From Epiperipatus broadwayi (Eukaryota > Onychophora > Udeonychophora > Euonychophora > Peripatidae): a stretch of 64,000 bases of DNA. A program made the translations under genes and the position numbers. Shown one piece after another: positions 39,291 to 51,248 of the stretch; positions within the stretch are counted from its first letter, which is position 1; each line of letters begins with the position of its first letter. Where the stretch lies: positions 2,623,273 through 2,687,272 of the forward strand of contig JAQFVV010012423.1 in the NCBI GenBank assembly GCA_028023455.1. The letters are read 5' to 3'. The notes beneath the pieces are model-generated. The model saw only the letters and a program-made list of their open reading frames with translations, was not told where the DNA came from and ran no database searches.

Positions 39291-41940
39291 ATATTACAAA
39301 TGCAATTAAGATAAACTGAAGTGGCAGCCAAAAGCTTTTCTGATGAATCATTCATTTGTGAATATAAAGTAAAAATAAAACAACCTTTAAACAATTCACT
39401 ATTATGCTTAAGTTTCTATAAAAACAATGGAGATTTCCTCACCAAAATTTCCATTTGTTGGCTCGACAGGATTTGAGCAGTTTTCCAATCTTGCTTTCAT
39501 ACTAGCGAAGAAGGGCTAGTTATCCATTTACAAAACAATATTTAACAATTGAATGGGTTGGCTATGGCTGTGATAGGAATCTAGAACTTCTGTTAGATTT
39601 TCATAGATTGGATTTAAATCTAAGACATAAGCATGAAGATAACTGTATTGCCACTATACTATGAGACTCTTAAAAGTATGTGTGCATAAAATTGATAAAA
39701 CAAAATTGAAAACATATATATTGAATATAGAAGACAAGAAATATATTGTATAATAACTAATAAAAACAAATTAATTTTATAATTAAATTCAGCTGTTTTA
39801 ATGAAATTTTTATTTAACTTATACAATAAAGCATTTTTTTAAAGACTTAATAAAGCTTAATCGATATTTTTTTTTTAAAAAAAAATAGACTAACTTGATT
39901 TATATGCCATTGTTGTAACTTTTATAACAATTATAAGTTTTCTTCTGATAATAATCAATGAAATAATTTTTATAGAGTAAAATAATAAAAGAGTATTATA
40001 TTTGGTTAAATAAATTAGTTTAAATCTAATCAATAAATGAGTTTTTCCCTCCTGAACATCATTTATCCAATATTGCATTCAGTAATCATTCAAAGATAGG
40101 AGAAAGCAATTAGTTATTTACTTATAAGCAATTAGCTGGCTGCAAAATAGAAGTCTTTTTTTAAAAAAAAGGAAAATAGTAATTGCCTCTAATTGATTTA
40201 GCGAAATTAAAATAGATATGGTATTTAACTGAAAGAAGACAGTATTGATTATATTAGAAAGAAGGCTGATTCTTTTATTACATATTAATTTTGCTTCCCT
40301 TTAGAAAATAATAGAAAAAAAAATATTGAAACTTTGAATCGAATTTAGACTAAAGATAAAACTACTTTTATTTTTAAAATACTCAAATTTTATAAATAGT
40401 CTTAAGATATAAAAAAAATAGTTATTCAAATGGTTTTCTTGATAACAAAATGAGAATATATATATATATAAACTATTTCTAATAGAAAATTTTAAAATTA
40501 TATTAGTATTGATCATATTTTTTTGTTTATTGATTTGTTGTTGATGTTTCTTTATTATGAACACATGGAAACTGATGTGATAACAGTCTTTGAGCTATTC
40601 TATATTGACTGTAGGTATGTTTTCTGATTGAAATCAAATTGAATTTACTGTCAACAAATGATAATACATGAATATCATTGGTGATAATTCTTTACTATTA
40701 CTGGCTGCAATTTGCCTTATTTTTAATTCTTTTAATATATTTAATCCTAATATCTTCATTTTACTGCTATGACATAAACTTTACTGTGGCTTTTATACCA
40801 TTTAAATATATTATTGATCCTTGTAAGTATTTTATATAGAATATTAATCGATAGTACTTTTAAATAGCCAGGTTGCGATTCTTAAAACTTTTATGTACAA
40901 GCAAAGCATTTTTTATTCTAACTGTGCCAAGTGGTATGTAATCACCATACATAAAATTAGGAAATCAATATGCACAAATTTCTTTAAAATATAGTTTATA
41001 CTCGTTTTTATATAGTAATAATAATATGCTAAAGCTAAATAATAGATTAAATATAGCTTGTATAATATAAATAACTTCAACTTTAATTTGAACTATTTGT
41101 CTACATTATAATAGTTCTTTTCAGAAGAACATAAAAGCAGGATCACTACATTACAGCCTTTACTGATGATTTTTTATATGAATTATACATTCTGAATTAT
41201 TGTTTAAGCAACAATAACAAAAAATCGTTCACACAACAGAATAAAATATGAAACTGTTAGGAATATTAATAAATTTAAAAAATATTATGTATTATAATAA
41301 ATAAAAATGAAATACATTTATATACTTAAGCATATGTATGGTACACATATATTTATTTAAAGAAAAATAACTTCCATAATGTTTACATTAATTCAGAATT
41401 TCCTTTGAATTATGGTAAGCTTTAAATGAATAAATATTTTTGTTATATTCTATTTTATTTTAAAAAAAATCTATTTGTCTAATAGACTGAAAATTACAAA
41501 TGTTAATTGGGTTAGCTACTTTATTATTACTAATAAAACATTATATAGTGTTTTATATATATATATATATCTTACATATAAAATCCGTATTTTCACTGTG
41601 GACTGATTGGTTGAATAAATGTTTGTAAAATGTCATATGTTAAATTCACAACCACTATGTTTATGGAAAGAAAATAATTTCATCCTTAAATAAAAATTCT
41701 GGGGTAAAAAATCAGTAAGAATGCTTTTAAGTACAGAGTTATAGTATATATTTCATGGTAAATGTTCACAGCTTGCAAAAAAACAGCTTTAAATGCTGAT
41801 TCATAATTCAGCATTAAAGCACTCTGTGCTTTCATAGTCCATCAAACTCCTAATATAGTTCAGATAATTGATATATTTAGTGATGTTTAATTTAAAATGT
41901 AACAAATTTTTATAAATAAGCAATGTTTAATAATAATAAT
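39291..41940. other. AT-rich non-coding stretch
   Basis: No gene recognised. A small imperfect hairpin lies at 41791-41819 (CTTTAAATGCTGA against TCAGCATTAAAG). The minus frames 40078-39890 and 40564-40301 are compositionally trivial. Confidence 0.5.
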
Positions 41941-41994
41941 ATATATATATTGTAATGATCCGGAGAATATAGACTTACATAAACTGCACTACAG

Positions 41995-42008
41995 GGCGCC
42001 ATCTAGAC
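41995..42008 (-). promoter_or_regulatory. CTCF-core-like site in X copy 2
   Basis: GGCGCCATCTAGA is the inverse of the AGATGGCGCC site in copy 1 and lies about 45 bases inside the element end in both copies. Confidence 0.25.
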
Positions 42009-43142
42009 ATTTGAACCTAGAAAAATTTATAAAGTAGGCAGATACGTAAGCCAAAAAAAAATTTTTTTTTTTTTTTTCAAATATTTTGGTTCCGGTCGTT
42101 AGCCCAAGTCACTAGCTCAGGGAGTAGCAGAGAGTTAATAATATCATATCTTATCTAATTATATTTCAACATTAAAAAATAAATAAAATAAGCCACTGCC
42201 AGTAATATACAAACATTTATTTATGCACATATATATAAGATTGAAAATTGTTTTGGTATCGGTTTACGTTTTAACATTATTTTTAACTTTACTTTAGATT
42301 TTAATTTCTATTATATTATAAGTTTACATTTTAATTAGTTCGCACAGATGGAATTATAAAAATTTGTTTTAATAATGTTGAGTATAGATCGGTTACATAG
42401 ATTACAACGGTTAAAAACATTTCAAAATAAACATAAACGATCAAAATATAAAATCATTGATACTGACAATTGCAGAGGGAAATTTATAAGTAACCCAATA
42501 GTATTCACCATAAGATACTTGCATTGTCACCAATAACTTAAAAGACATCCGAATAAATACATTTTAGATACTCACCGTAAGGTATCATTATTTATCGAAT
42601 GTCTATATATTTTGATCAAATATGAAAACCCAAAACATACTTAACCGATAACCAATCCATGCAAGTGTCTATAAACAACTTAAATTTAATGCATTTTTAT
42701 TTAGTGTCAAGTATGAATAGACTACATAGATTTGCATTTGAAAATAAAACATTCTATCCCTATTTAACCTTAGGCTAAAGGTTCGCAGCCAAAACTGACA
42801 TCAATTTATCTGATATATCGATGCATTCAATGTAATATGAAATATGGCAGCACCAAAAAGTTAAGAGAAGAAATTGCCTCTCGTCAAATAGGAATATTAT
42901 TCCTTCCATAGGCAAACGGGTGAGAGTGGCATATGAAACGATTCTGCCCCTAGCGAATCTGATATTACATCTAATAATCACACCAATATATCCCATCCAT
43001 TGACTCAATTCAACTACGACACAAATAACCTAAGATTACCCTCCCCTAATATAACTTTACAAATCTATACAGCCATTCACACCCGACTTAAGTTTAACAT
43101 TTATATAATTAATTTAACGAAAAACAGAAATCATAATAAAAC

Positions 43143-43146
43143 TTAA
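43143..43146. other. Empty TTAA site matching the nested insertion in X copy 1
   Basis: AAAACTTAAAGAAC here corresponds to the two junctions at 22852-22855 and 24521-24524 in the other copy, where the single TTAA is doubled around 1,665 bases. Confidence 0.8.
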
Positions 43147-44042
43147 AGAACAAATAAATAAATAAATCAATGGAAATGATTTTACAAAAGAAATACATTA
43201 AATAAAATTATAACTAATTAATAAATAACATTGGTCAGATAAGATTCTATTTCTTAATTATTTTAAATACGGAAAGTTTTTAATTTAATGTTCATTAATT
43301 TATAAAGTTCTTACGGTTTAAAACAGTTCATCTTTATCTGTTGCTTGCCATTTGAACATGAATTCCCTTGCCATCCTAAAAAGATTGGTTGAGTTAGCCG
43401 TTGTTTTTTTATTTATTTATCCAGAGGTCTTTTAGTTTAGCTGGTCTTTAATGTAGAAAAAAAGACGATGTCATTTCTCTTTTTTTTTTAACAAAACTGA
43501 AGAGATTGAAGAATGCATCTTTTAAATCCCTTCTCCTTCAACTCTACACTAACACATATCTGTCACATCTCTCAATAATAATCCCCCAATAATTTTCAAA
43601 CTTGTCCTTTTATATTAATTTTGTGGATTGAATTGACATTACGTCATCGATGTGATGGTCCTTTCACTGAGGTCCGATTCCATTGTTTTTCTCTCCTATC
43701 TGACCACTGTTTATACATATAAATGCCCAAGGATAGTTTACTAATTAAAATAATCATTTCCATTTTCTGATTACTTAATGTGTTTTCCAAAATTAAAGAT
43801 ATATTTTTATCTCTAAATCTTTTTAAGATTTAGTTTTAAAATACTTTTTCTTTAATAAAGTTTTATTTTAATAATTTTTCATCTGCGCGATTTTATATAT
43901 ATATACGAGTTTAAGATTTTCAATTTTTATGTCTAACAAAAAAAAAAGAAGTTTTTAAATGCGAACTTTTTATTTTTACTTTATGTTTAATAATAAAAAA
44001 ACAATGTAACGATGTCTGTGCTCATTACAATATATATATATA

Positions 44043-45355
44043 CACCTTTACCCCACTTAGCGATTGTCTACTTAGCGATATTTCACAATAGCGATCATCA
44101 TCAATTTGTACCCACTACTTCGATGTGCAATCGATTATTCGCTATAATGATCGGAAAAAATTAAAAAAAAAATTTTTTTTTGGCAGCCATGTTGAATTTT
44201 GCATCACTGATGATGTCAGAGATAGCTATATTATAACCAAAAACAAAAGTATATTATTGTAATATGTATACAGGTAATGACTTTGCTGTAATTCTATACA
44301 CATACAATATTTTATTCATAAAACCCTTAAAATAGCTATAATTACTTTATCTATAATACATCATATATAATAAACAACACAGCAAATGTTTATTCACTTT
44401 TTTTTTTAAAATACGTATATATGTTCTACAATAATATCAACAAATTAAAAATCCTTCTTTTTTTTCTTTTCAAAAACATTATTTTCTTATCTCAATACTG
44501 AACATATACAGTATATATATTTATATAATACAAAAATATCATCAGCACAAAATTTCAGGAAAACACTAAATATGAATATTAAACTGTGCGTGTGTGTTTC
44601 TGAAATACGATATATTAATTTTAGAAAACCTGGATAATTATGTAAAAATAGTTGTTGATTTTGTAGCTTCGTTAATCAGAAGAAAAACAACATTTTAAAA
44701 CGATGTCGAATTAGAAAAGTTAAAAAAAAAACAGATCGCATTTAATTAAAAATCTTTCTACTTGAACGGGGGGGGGGGGGATCATTATTACATTACTAAA
44801 AATATACAGTAAGAAAAATAAACCTACCTGTATGTTTTAGAAAATTAGAAGTTAGATTTTTTACTTTGAAAATAAGTTGATTTTTTTTTTCTATATGTTC
44901 AATTAAATAATTAATAATTAAACATTGTTTTTTAATTTGAATAATTTCACATAAGTAATAAAATAAATGTATAGTAGTAATATATACTGTAATACAATTT
45001 TTAAAAAAAGCACTTCAGTATAGATTTTTTTTTCATTATGATGAAAAACTTCCACAGAAGAATATAAAAAACTTTTAAATTCAAATTTAGTTTCATTGCT
45101 GTTCTGTTCTTTTTAAAGTGAAAATATGCATTTTTTTCCCTAGTGATATAAAACTTTTCTTTTTAGATATCGAATTTAGTTATCATTGTCATGAAAAAAT
45201 CAAGAAAATCTTTGAGCTTGGAAATCAATATGGATATTTTACGTCACTGGAACCGACCAATTTTTTTCATTATAATTACGTATTTTGTCTACGATATTTT
45301 TGCTTAACGATGAGTTTTGGAGGACCAATTGCCATCGCTAAGCAGGGTAAAGGTG
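44043..45355. mobile_element. Non-autonomous pogo/Tigger-like DNA transposon, 1.3 kb
   Basis: The left end CACCTTTACCCCACTTAGCG and the inverse of the right end, CACCTTTACCCTGCTTAGCG, are terminal inverted repeats of about 24 bases with two or three mismatches. TA stands on each side (44041-44042, 45356-45357), the Tc1/mariner-pogo target. CTTAGCGAT-type motifs are repeated below each end, as in Tigger-like elements. No DDE transposase is present: the plus frame 45118-45369 ends in the TIR and is not transposase-like. It sits in the AT tract that follows X copy 2. A poly-G run is at 44769-44780. Confidence 0.72.
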
Positions 45356-45579
45356 TATATATATATTAAATTGTATAAAAAAATTGTTGAGTTAACCAAT
45401 GGAAAAAATATTACAAATATTATATTTAATAAAAAAATATTACCAAAATGACCTGCATTTTTGTATTCCAACATTAGTAAATGGTAACTATTAAGAAAAC
45501 AAAAAACTGTTATAATTAATTGTGACACTATTGGAACCAAAAAAATTACTCAGAAGGCACTTCTGTGTGTATATATATA

Positions 45580-46230
45580 TATATATTTGTGCTGTCAAAT
45601 ATAACAAGTATATTTATAAATATAAATTTTAATTTAGCTTTATTAAAATTCAGAAATCTATATATTAAAATGTTTTGTTTAATTTACATTAAATCTTTAA
45701 AAATATTTATTAAAGAAAACAATCATTACAAAGACAAAAAGCTGAAAGCATAGACTTTTGGTATCCCTCTGTGATAATGGTCCTTCAGATCTGTGTACAA
45801 TTCTACATTTAAAATCTTTTGTTTAATTGACTTGAAATCTTAAAATAAATTGTTAAAGCAACCAATTAAAAAAAGACACAGATCTTTACAAGGCTGTTCT
45901 AATAAATATATATTTACATTGTAAAGCTGTCAAATATAACAGATATATTTAACAAATACAAATTTTAATACTAAAATTCAGAAATTGATTTATATAATAT
46001 TAAAATGTTTTGTTTAATTTGCATTAAATATTTAAAAATAGTTGTTAAAGCAACCAATTCCTACAAAAACAATGGGCTGAAAGACCAGAGTTTTTGTATT
46101 CTGCTGTAACAATTGTCTTTCAGATGGATGCACAATTATCACATTTGAAATGTTTTGTTTAATTCATCAAATCTTTAAAAAAAATGTGTTAGAGTAACCA
46201 ATTAAAAAACAACAGGCCAAGGTGATATAT
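45580..46230. repeat. Tandem pair of about 335-bp units, each with two half-units
   Basis: GCTGTCAAATATAACA begins units at about 45590 and 45926. Each has TTAAAATGTTTTGTTTAATT followed by TTAAA..AACCAATT-type sequence, and this module recurs again in the second half of each unit. A partial unit may precede at 45380-45540. Satellite-like; the short frames here and to 46587 are shadows. Confidence 0.6.
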
Positions 46231-46504
46231 ATAATTTTAATATTTAATATAAATAAAATTTTGTTAAAATGAATTACAGATATAAAAATGTGTAATATAT
46301 GTGTCAAATGTATAATTGTAGCCATGTTTACATTATTAGATATATATAAATCCATGTCAAAAATTAAATTTATATACAAAAACACATGCTTACATGTAAT
46401 TATTCCTACACAAGCATATAAATATGTAATCATATATACATTTATCTCATGCACAAATGCATTTTATATATATATCATCACTCTTCATTTTCAACCATTA
46501 TCAA
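46231..46504. other. AT-rich stretch
   Basis: TATA- and ACACA-rich sequence between the satellite-like pair and X copy 3. The overlapping frames 46167-46454 minus and 46288-46587 plus are compositionally trivial. Confidence 0.4.
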
Positions 46505-47074
46505 TCTACTGTACCAATCCCTTCTCCTTCAACTCTAGCACACCTCTGCCTTCACATCTCTATCTTCTCTTAATAATAATTAATTAATTTCCAAACTTTT
46601 TCTTTTTATATTAATTTTGTGGATTAACTCAACATTACATCATGATGATGATGACCCTTTCATTGAGGTCTGATTCCTGAGGGATTTCTTTTATTGGCTA
46701 TTAGTTTCTATTGTTTTTTTTCATTTCTGACCACTGCTTATACATTTTGAAATGCCCAAGGGCTAGCTTACTTTTAACTAATTAAAATAATCCATTTCCA
46801 TTTTACAATAACATTAATTAATTTATTGTACAAACTTAGATATATTTTTATCTTTAAATCTCTTCTGAAAATTTAGTTTTAAAATACTTTTTTTTTTCTT
46901 AATAAAGTTTTCGTTTAATAATTTTTCATCTGTGCGATTTTATATATTAGAGTTTAGATGATTTTTAATTTTCAATTTTTAATTCTTAAAAAAGAAGTTT
47001 TTATTTGCAAACTTTTATTTTTCATGTCTAATTTAAAAAAAAAATAATGTAACGGCATATGTGCCTGTTACTAT
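46505..47074 (+). mobile_element. Repeat family X, copy 3, right part only
   Basis: From AATCCCTTCTCCTTCAACTC onward this parallels 43530-44029: the shared GAGGTC(T/C)GATTCC, TGACCACTG(C/T)TTATACAT, AATGCCCAAGG, TTTTTCATCTG(T/C)GCGATTTTA and AATGTAACG blocks keep their order. It ends GTGCCTGTTACTAT, at which point the LTR retrotransposon begins. The left three quarters of X are missing. Confidence 0.7.
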
Positions 47075-48819
47075 TGTGATGACCACATAAAGTCGTCGAC
47101 ACACATATATAGTTATTAATAAAATTAGAAAGTAATAAAGGTGAAATAAATTAGCTAATAATTTTTTTTTAAAACAGAAGGAAGGGAAAGAAAGAAATTG
47201 AAATTCTAATGTCAAAATTACTGTGGTTTTTGTAATAGTAAGAGAAGGGGAGGGGGGGCTGCACAAATAGAGATATGCGACTCTTTCTCTCTTATAAGTC
47301 AAATGCTAGAAATTATTTTTGTTTATTGTGGGAGAGGGGAAGTGGATGCATTAAAAAAAATGCGTTTCTTCTCTCTTTTAAAAAATATATTATAACAAAT
47401 TAATATAAATGTAAAACGTAAATGTGAAAGAAAAAAATGAATGAATTGTAAACTTTAAATAAAATAAACGTAATATGTGATATATAAAAAGAAACAATAT
47501 GGCCGTAGGTGTGAAAGTCTGTTGGACAAATTAAATTCCACAGACAAAGAAATGTTATCAACGGAAGATCTTTGCCTGATGTGTTAAATTAATTGGGACT
47601 TACATTCCAGCCACTAATTAAATAAAGAAACATAATGATAAGAATTGGTTGGAAATCTAAGTCTTAATTAAAAATTTTAAAAACAATGAACAAAGAAAGA
47701 GATTAATAAAATTACAATTTTGTCTGTCATTGCTAGTAGAGACTTTAGAGAAGCAACAGCTAAAAGAAATGGAAGAAGTGCGTGGCTAGTGGCGTTAAAG
47801 GGACGTGTGTTCGGATTCAAGCCGTCTCATCACTGACTCGGAATGTAAGATCTCTGCCTGACCTGCTAGAGGGATCGCCGCTTCTGTAGCTGTCAGTTGA
47901 AACTCAACCTAAAGAATCAACCAGCAAACTGGATGAAAATAACCCCACAAACTGAGGAAGTTAGTGGAGAACCTAAGGAATTAACAAGCCAAAACTGGAA
48001 CGAAATTAACCCCACAATCTGAGGAAGTTAATCAAGAGTGCTCGGGAGAAATACCCATGGGACAATTACATAAGCCTAGGTAAAAGCATGCATGCATTTT
48101 CATTTATCTACTATTCATAACTAAATATAAAATTAATGATTCGATAAAATAGAACTATATCTACAGGACTTTAAGAACTTTAATATCTGATCTATTTTCA
48201 TATATTTATTATAGCCAAGTATTTATAAGTATGTTTTTATTATTGTAATTATAATGTAACTTTTTATATAAATTGTGAATATTAGTATTAAACATATTTG
48301 TCATTCAATTTCGTATCCTTGCTTTATTCTCCTATCACCAAGCTACGACGGGGGGAAACTGTAAGTAGTGATTAAAGGGGCATACTGATTTGTTTAAGAT
48401 ACTCATGTGCTGCTTGTTTGTGTGAAATCCCAATTCTAAAAAATAAATAGCAAGCGCTGGACATTCGTTAAGTTTCTTTGAAATAGTTTGCGTTGTTCAG
48501 CAGCCGAGGGTATCTTGGTCAGGAAAAATAACGCCAAGATAATATGTACGTATTGCCTTGGGGTTCGATCAAGGGTATAGATATGAAATTAAGTTTGTAT
48601 CTGTATTAGCTCTCTGCTTGTATTGTAACGGTGTTGGTTAAAATAATAAATAAGATAATAAAGAATCTAAGTTGTAAACAATAAATGGATAGAAATAAAA
48701 GTTATGAAAAGAATAAATGGATATAATAAATAAGTATCATATAGAATAAAATCATCGAAATAAATATAGTTGAAGGTACAAATAATTAATCAACTGTACG
48801 AATAACCATTTTCCGTTAT
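47075..48819 (+). repeat. 5' LTR
   Basis: It begins TGTGATGACCAC and ends TTCCGTTAT; the closing CA usual for LTRs is absent in both copies. Near 47780-47830 lies a tRNA-like stretch (GTGGCTAGTGG ... GTTCGGATTCAAG) that may be an old SINE piece carried in the LTR. It inserts at the end of X copy 3. The minus frame 47302-47033 is a shadow. Confidence 0.88.
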
Positions 48820-48822
48820 AAT

Positions 48823-48840
48823 TGGGGGCCAGTCCGGGAT
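48823..48840 (+). other. Primer binding site, tRNA-Pro type
   Basis: TGGGGGCCAGTCCGGGAT, three to four bases after the LTR, matches the complement of the animal tRNA-Pro 3' end at 16 of 18 positions (the differences are positions 8 and 9). Position and length are exactly those expected. Confidence 0.8.
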
Positions 48841-49232
48841 ATATTGTCACGTTTACAAGTTCAGCCCATTTGAATTCGAGTATAACAAAATTAATAGTTT
48901 ATTCAATAATTAATAAACAAATCAAAAAATAGCTTGGTGGTAGACAAAGCAAGAAATAAAATAAATATTAGAGTGTAAAAGGAGAGAAAGAGAACATAAC
49001 ATAACGTGGGAAGTTAGGTTGTAAATTGGAGACAGTTGTGGAGGGGTCTTGAAGGCAGGCGTGGATGAGTGATGATTAGTGAGTGAGATGGGGAGAGCCG
49101 AACAAACGTACCTAGGGTCCGTGAAATATAAAGTTAGTAAAGTAATATAATCCTATAAGGATAAGGTTAGATAGTAAAGCCGTAGAATACAATATAAGTA
49201 ATTAATTAGTGTGTGTGTGTTAAATAAATTTG
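48841..49232 (+). other. Untranslated leader of the LTR retrotransposon
   Basis: About 390 bases with no frame; it would hold packaging or dimerisation signals, which cannot be recognised by eye. A short (GT)n run lies at 49210-49220. Confidence 0.5.
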
Positions 49233-50387
49233 ATGCACACCAGATCAAAAATAACAATGGACGCTCTAGTGGGCGAAATAGGAAAAACATCCAAAGAACT
49301 AATGGAACCGTCTGGAGAAATAGCTAATGAAGGGGAAATAGAAATTAGCGAAAGAATGGAGACAGTGGGGGATGATAAAAATAAAATAGAATGCTATAAC
49401 ATAAGGTATATGTTCATGAAATTAATGGAAGGCCAGCAAAGGTTGTTTATGGAAATGAGGGAAAAGGTGAAAGAAATAGTAGGAAGATAGAAGAGTTGGG
49501 CGAACGACACAGTAAGGATTTTAGCAAAAAAATTGAAGAAGTGAAGGAAAAAAGTGAACAAACCTCAGACCAAATGAAGGTTGCAAATGAAAGGCTGGAT
49601 CACCAGGAGGTACTACTGGAGAAAATAGAGCAAGGGGAGGAAATTGAAGGAATAAAAAATGAAAACAGAAAGGTTATAGAAAGCATACAACTAGAGGTAA
49701 CTCAGTTAGCGAACACAGTTGAGACGATAGAAGTGTGGAGTAGAAAGGGGTGAGAATAAAATAGAAAATATAACAGAGATAAGAGCTGACAGTAAAGAGC
49801 AAGAAAATGCGAGCAAGTGCTTGCAAATAAATAGCGAAAGTAACAATGTGGAGCAAATGCTCATAGGCAGTGAAAGAAGACTGTCGAGCAGGTTGCCGAG
49901 TTGCTGAATGCGTTCGACAGCACTAGGCCTAATTACAAGGCGGAGGATCAGGGATTTAAACCCCAGCCCAACGATCCACACATCGGAAGAATGCAATACA
50001 ATCCTCATCATGATTATTGGGAAGGAAGCCAGGCATTTCCTGATAGATACAAAAGGGCTGAAATGTCCGAACAGACCGGAAGGAGTTCAGATCTTAATCA
50101 TCCATATGAGCAAGCCGACTCTAGAGGACATCGAAACAGTGTTCCAGGTCCCAGCACAAGTGGATATAAATATAGTAGAAAAAATGATAAGAAACCTCCA
50201 GACAAAAACTAAGCCGAAAGAAATAAATGGACAGAAATGTCGGTTCAGTGAAACGGATAACATCATGGGATCACGAGAAATAAAGTTAATTTTTTTAAAA
50301 ATATATGACAGGTGCGGCAAATCGTCTCATGACAAAAATCAAAGTTACTTTAATAAACAAAAAAAAAAAAAACAAAAAAGGGAGTAG
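49233..50387 (+). pseudogene. Broken gag-like region of the LTR retrotransposon
   Basis: An ATG at 49233 opens a hydrophilic frame (beginning MHTRSKITMDALVGEIGKTS) that stops at 49490. A second frame, open through that point to 49753, continues the same charged, heptad-like coiled-coil character, so a single frameshift near 49480 is likely. Further breaks occur near 49753 and 49900, after which two frames overlap: 49901-50212 (polar, rich in Ser, Pro, Arg) and 49908-50387. The latter ends with RCGKSSH near 50312, which looks like a CCHC zinc knuckle with its first and last cysteines replaced by Tyr and Ser. Coiled coil plus C-terminal knuckle suits a Gag. No capsid motif is certain. Confidence 0.5.
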
Positions 50388-51229
50388 TGTTCACGGAGTG
50401 AAATTAATGATAGACTTTTTTTTTTCATATGTATGATAGACTTAATGAGTATTTATGTGCAGTCAAGCACAACAAGACAATGTAAATAAAAGTAATAACA
50501 AAAAAAAAGAAGAAAGGAAATCTATAAATAGTTTATTCGTATCACAATCTGTCAGTTATAAATGCAGATATAATTGACAAATAAATAAAAGTAAATAAGA
50601 ATCATTTAGGCTCATTAAAGAGCCATTTAATAATTAATAAAATAAAATAAATGAACAACAGTGATAATGCTTAAATGATAGATATCACTGATAGGTGTAT
50701 GAGGTTGCAGATTGAGGCATATATGTGTGTGTGTATGCATTATGTTTGGGTCGTATTTTGAGCTTGATTCAGCCGTCTCTTCGCACTTTAGATTCTCATG
50801 GCTCTCGATGGTTAAACTTTTAAATGAAGTGCCAGTAAGAATCCTGGACTCATTATATAATAAGAATTAGTGCCTCGAATAAAATAAATAAATCAGGAAT
50901 AAGAATTTGTTGTTTGCGCAAGATGAACAGGCAGTAGAAATATCCTGCTGTTCACACGCTTTAAACCCTGTTATGTTTTTTTATTCTGATAGAGTTAAGT
51001 TATGCCATGGTCTCGTATGTGTAGAGATTAAATTGGTTGATCAGCAAAAATCGATCGGAAAGAATTGTGTAGCTTTACCTAGCTGTCTCTCTGCAGTCAT
51101 CCTCATCATCATTATCACTCGTCATGACAGAGTGGGAAAGTCTGTAATAAAAGCAGAAGTAAGAGTTGAAAGCAAAGAATTAAAATAGGCTCTCATCGCA
51201 GAATAAGATTCGACCCGATTTTAATTCTC
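50388..51229 (+). other. 3' interior of the LTR retrotransposon, no pol
   Basis: About 840 bases where pol would be expected. The frame 50907-51188 (93 codons; contains YSDRVKLCHGLVCVEI) is open but shows no RT, RNase H or integrase motif. I do not recognise it; it may be chance. Confidence 0.4.
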
Positions 51230-51248
51230 AAAAACGGGCGGAGTGTAA
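51230..51248 (+). other. Polypurine tract
   Basis: AAAAACGGGCGGAGTGTAA lies directly upstream of the 3' LTR; it is mostly purine and in the expected place. If the LTR is taken to begin TGTAATGTGAC, its start moves to 51244. Confidence 0.5.

Larger units (their letters stand above)
41951..44029 (+). mobile_element. Repeat family X, copy 2 (uninterrupted)
   Basis: It starts TGTAATGATCCGG right after an (AT)n tract and ends CTGTGCTCATTACA right before another. TGTAATGA and TCATTACA are exact 8-bp inverse ends with TG...CA borders. Homology with 21962-25777 (opposite strand) runs nearly end to end apart from that copy's nested insertion, and its last 550 bases recur at 46505-47074. AATAAA occurs at several points in the right part, as in an LTR. 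No reading frame is conserved; the minus frame 43008-42775 is partly alike in both copies but disrupted in copy 1. A solo LTR of about 2.1 kb or a non-autonomous TIR transposon are both possible. Confidence 0.75.

Noticed and set aside
39460-39525. tRNA-like patch (GGCTCGACAGGATTTGAGC)
   Set aside because: It has a B-box-like string but no A box at a fitting distance.
42775-43008. 77-codon minus frame in repeat X as a conserved gene
   Set aside because: Similar sequence in the other copy is explained by DNA homology, and an insertion and stops disrupt it there.
44769-44780. Poly-G (and poly-C at 13861-13872) as G-quadruplex elements
   Set aside because: Single homopolymer runs of this length may be slippage or assembly error; no grouped G-tract pattern.
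45118-45369. 83-codon frame as the pogo-like transposase
   Set aside because: It runs into the terminal repeat and shows no DDE or DNA-binding motif.
50907-51188. 93-codon frame inside the LTR element as a pol remnant
   Set aside because: No RT, RNase H, protease or integrase motif is present.
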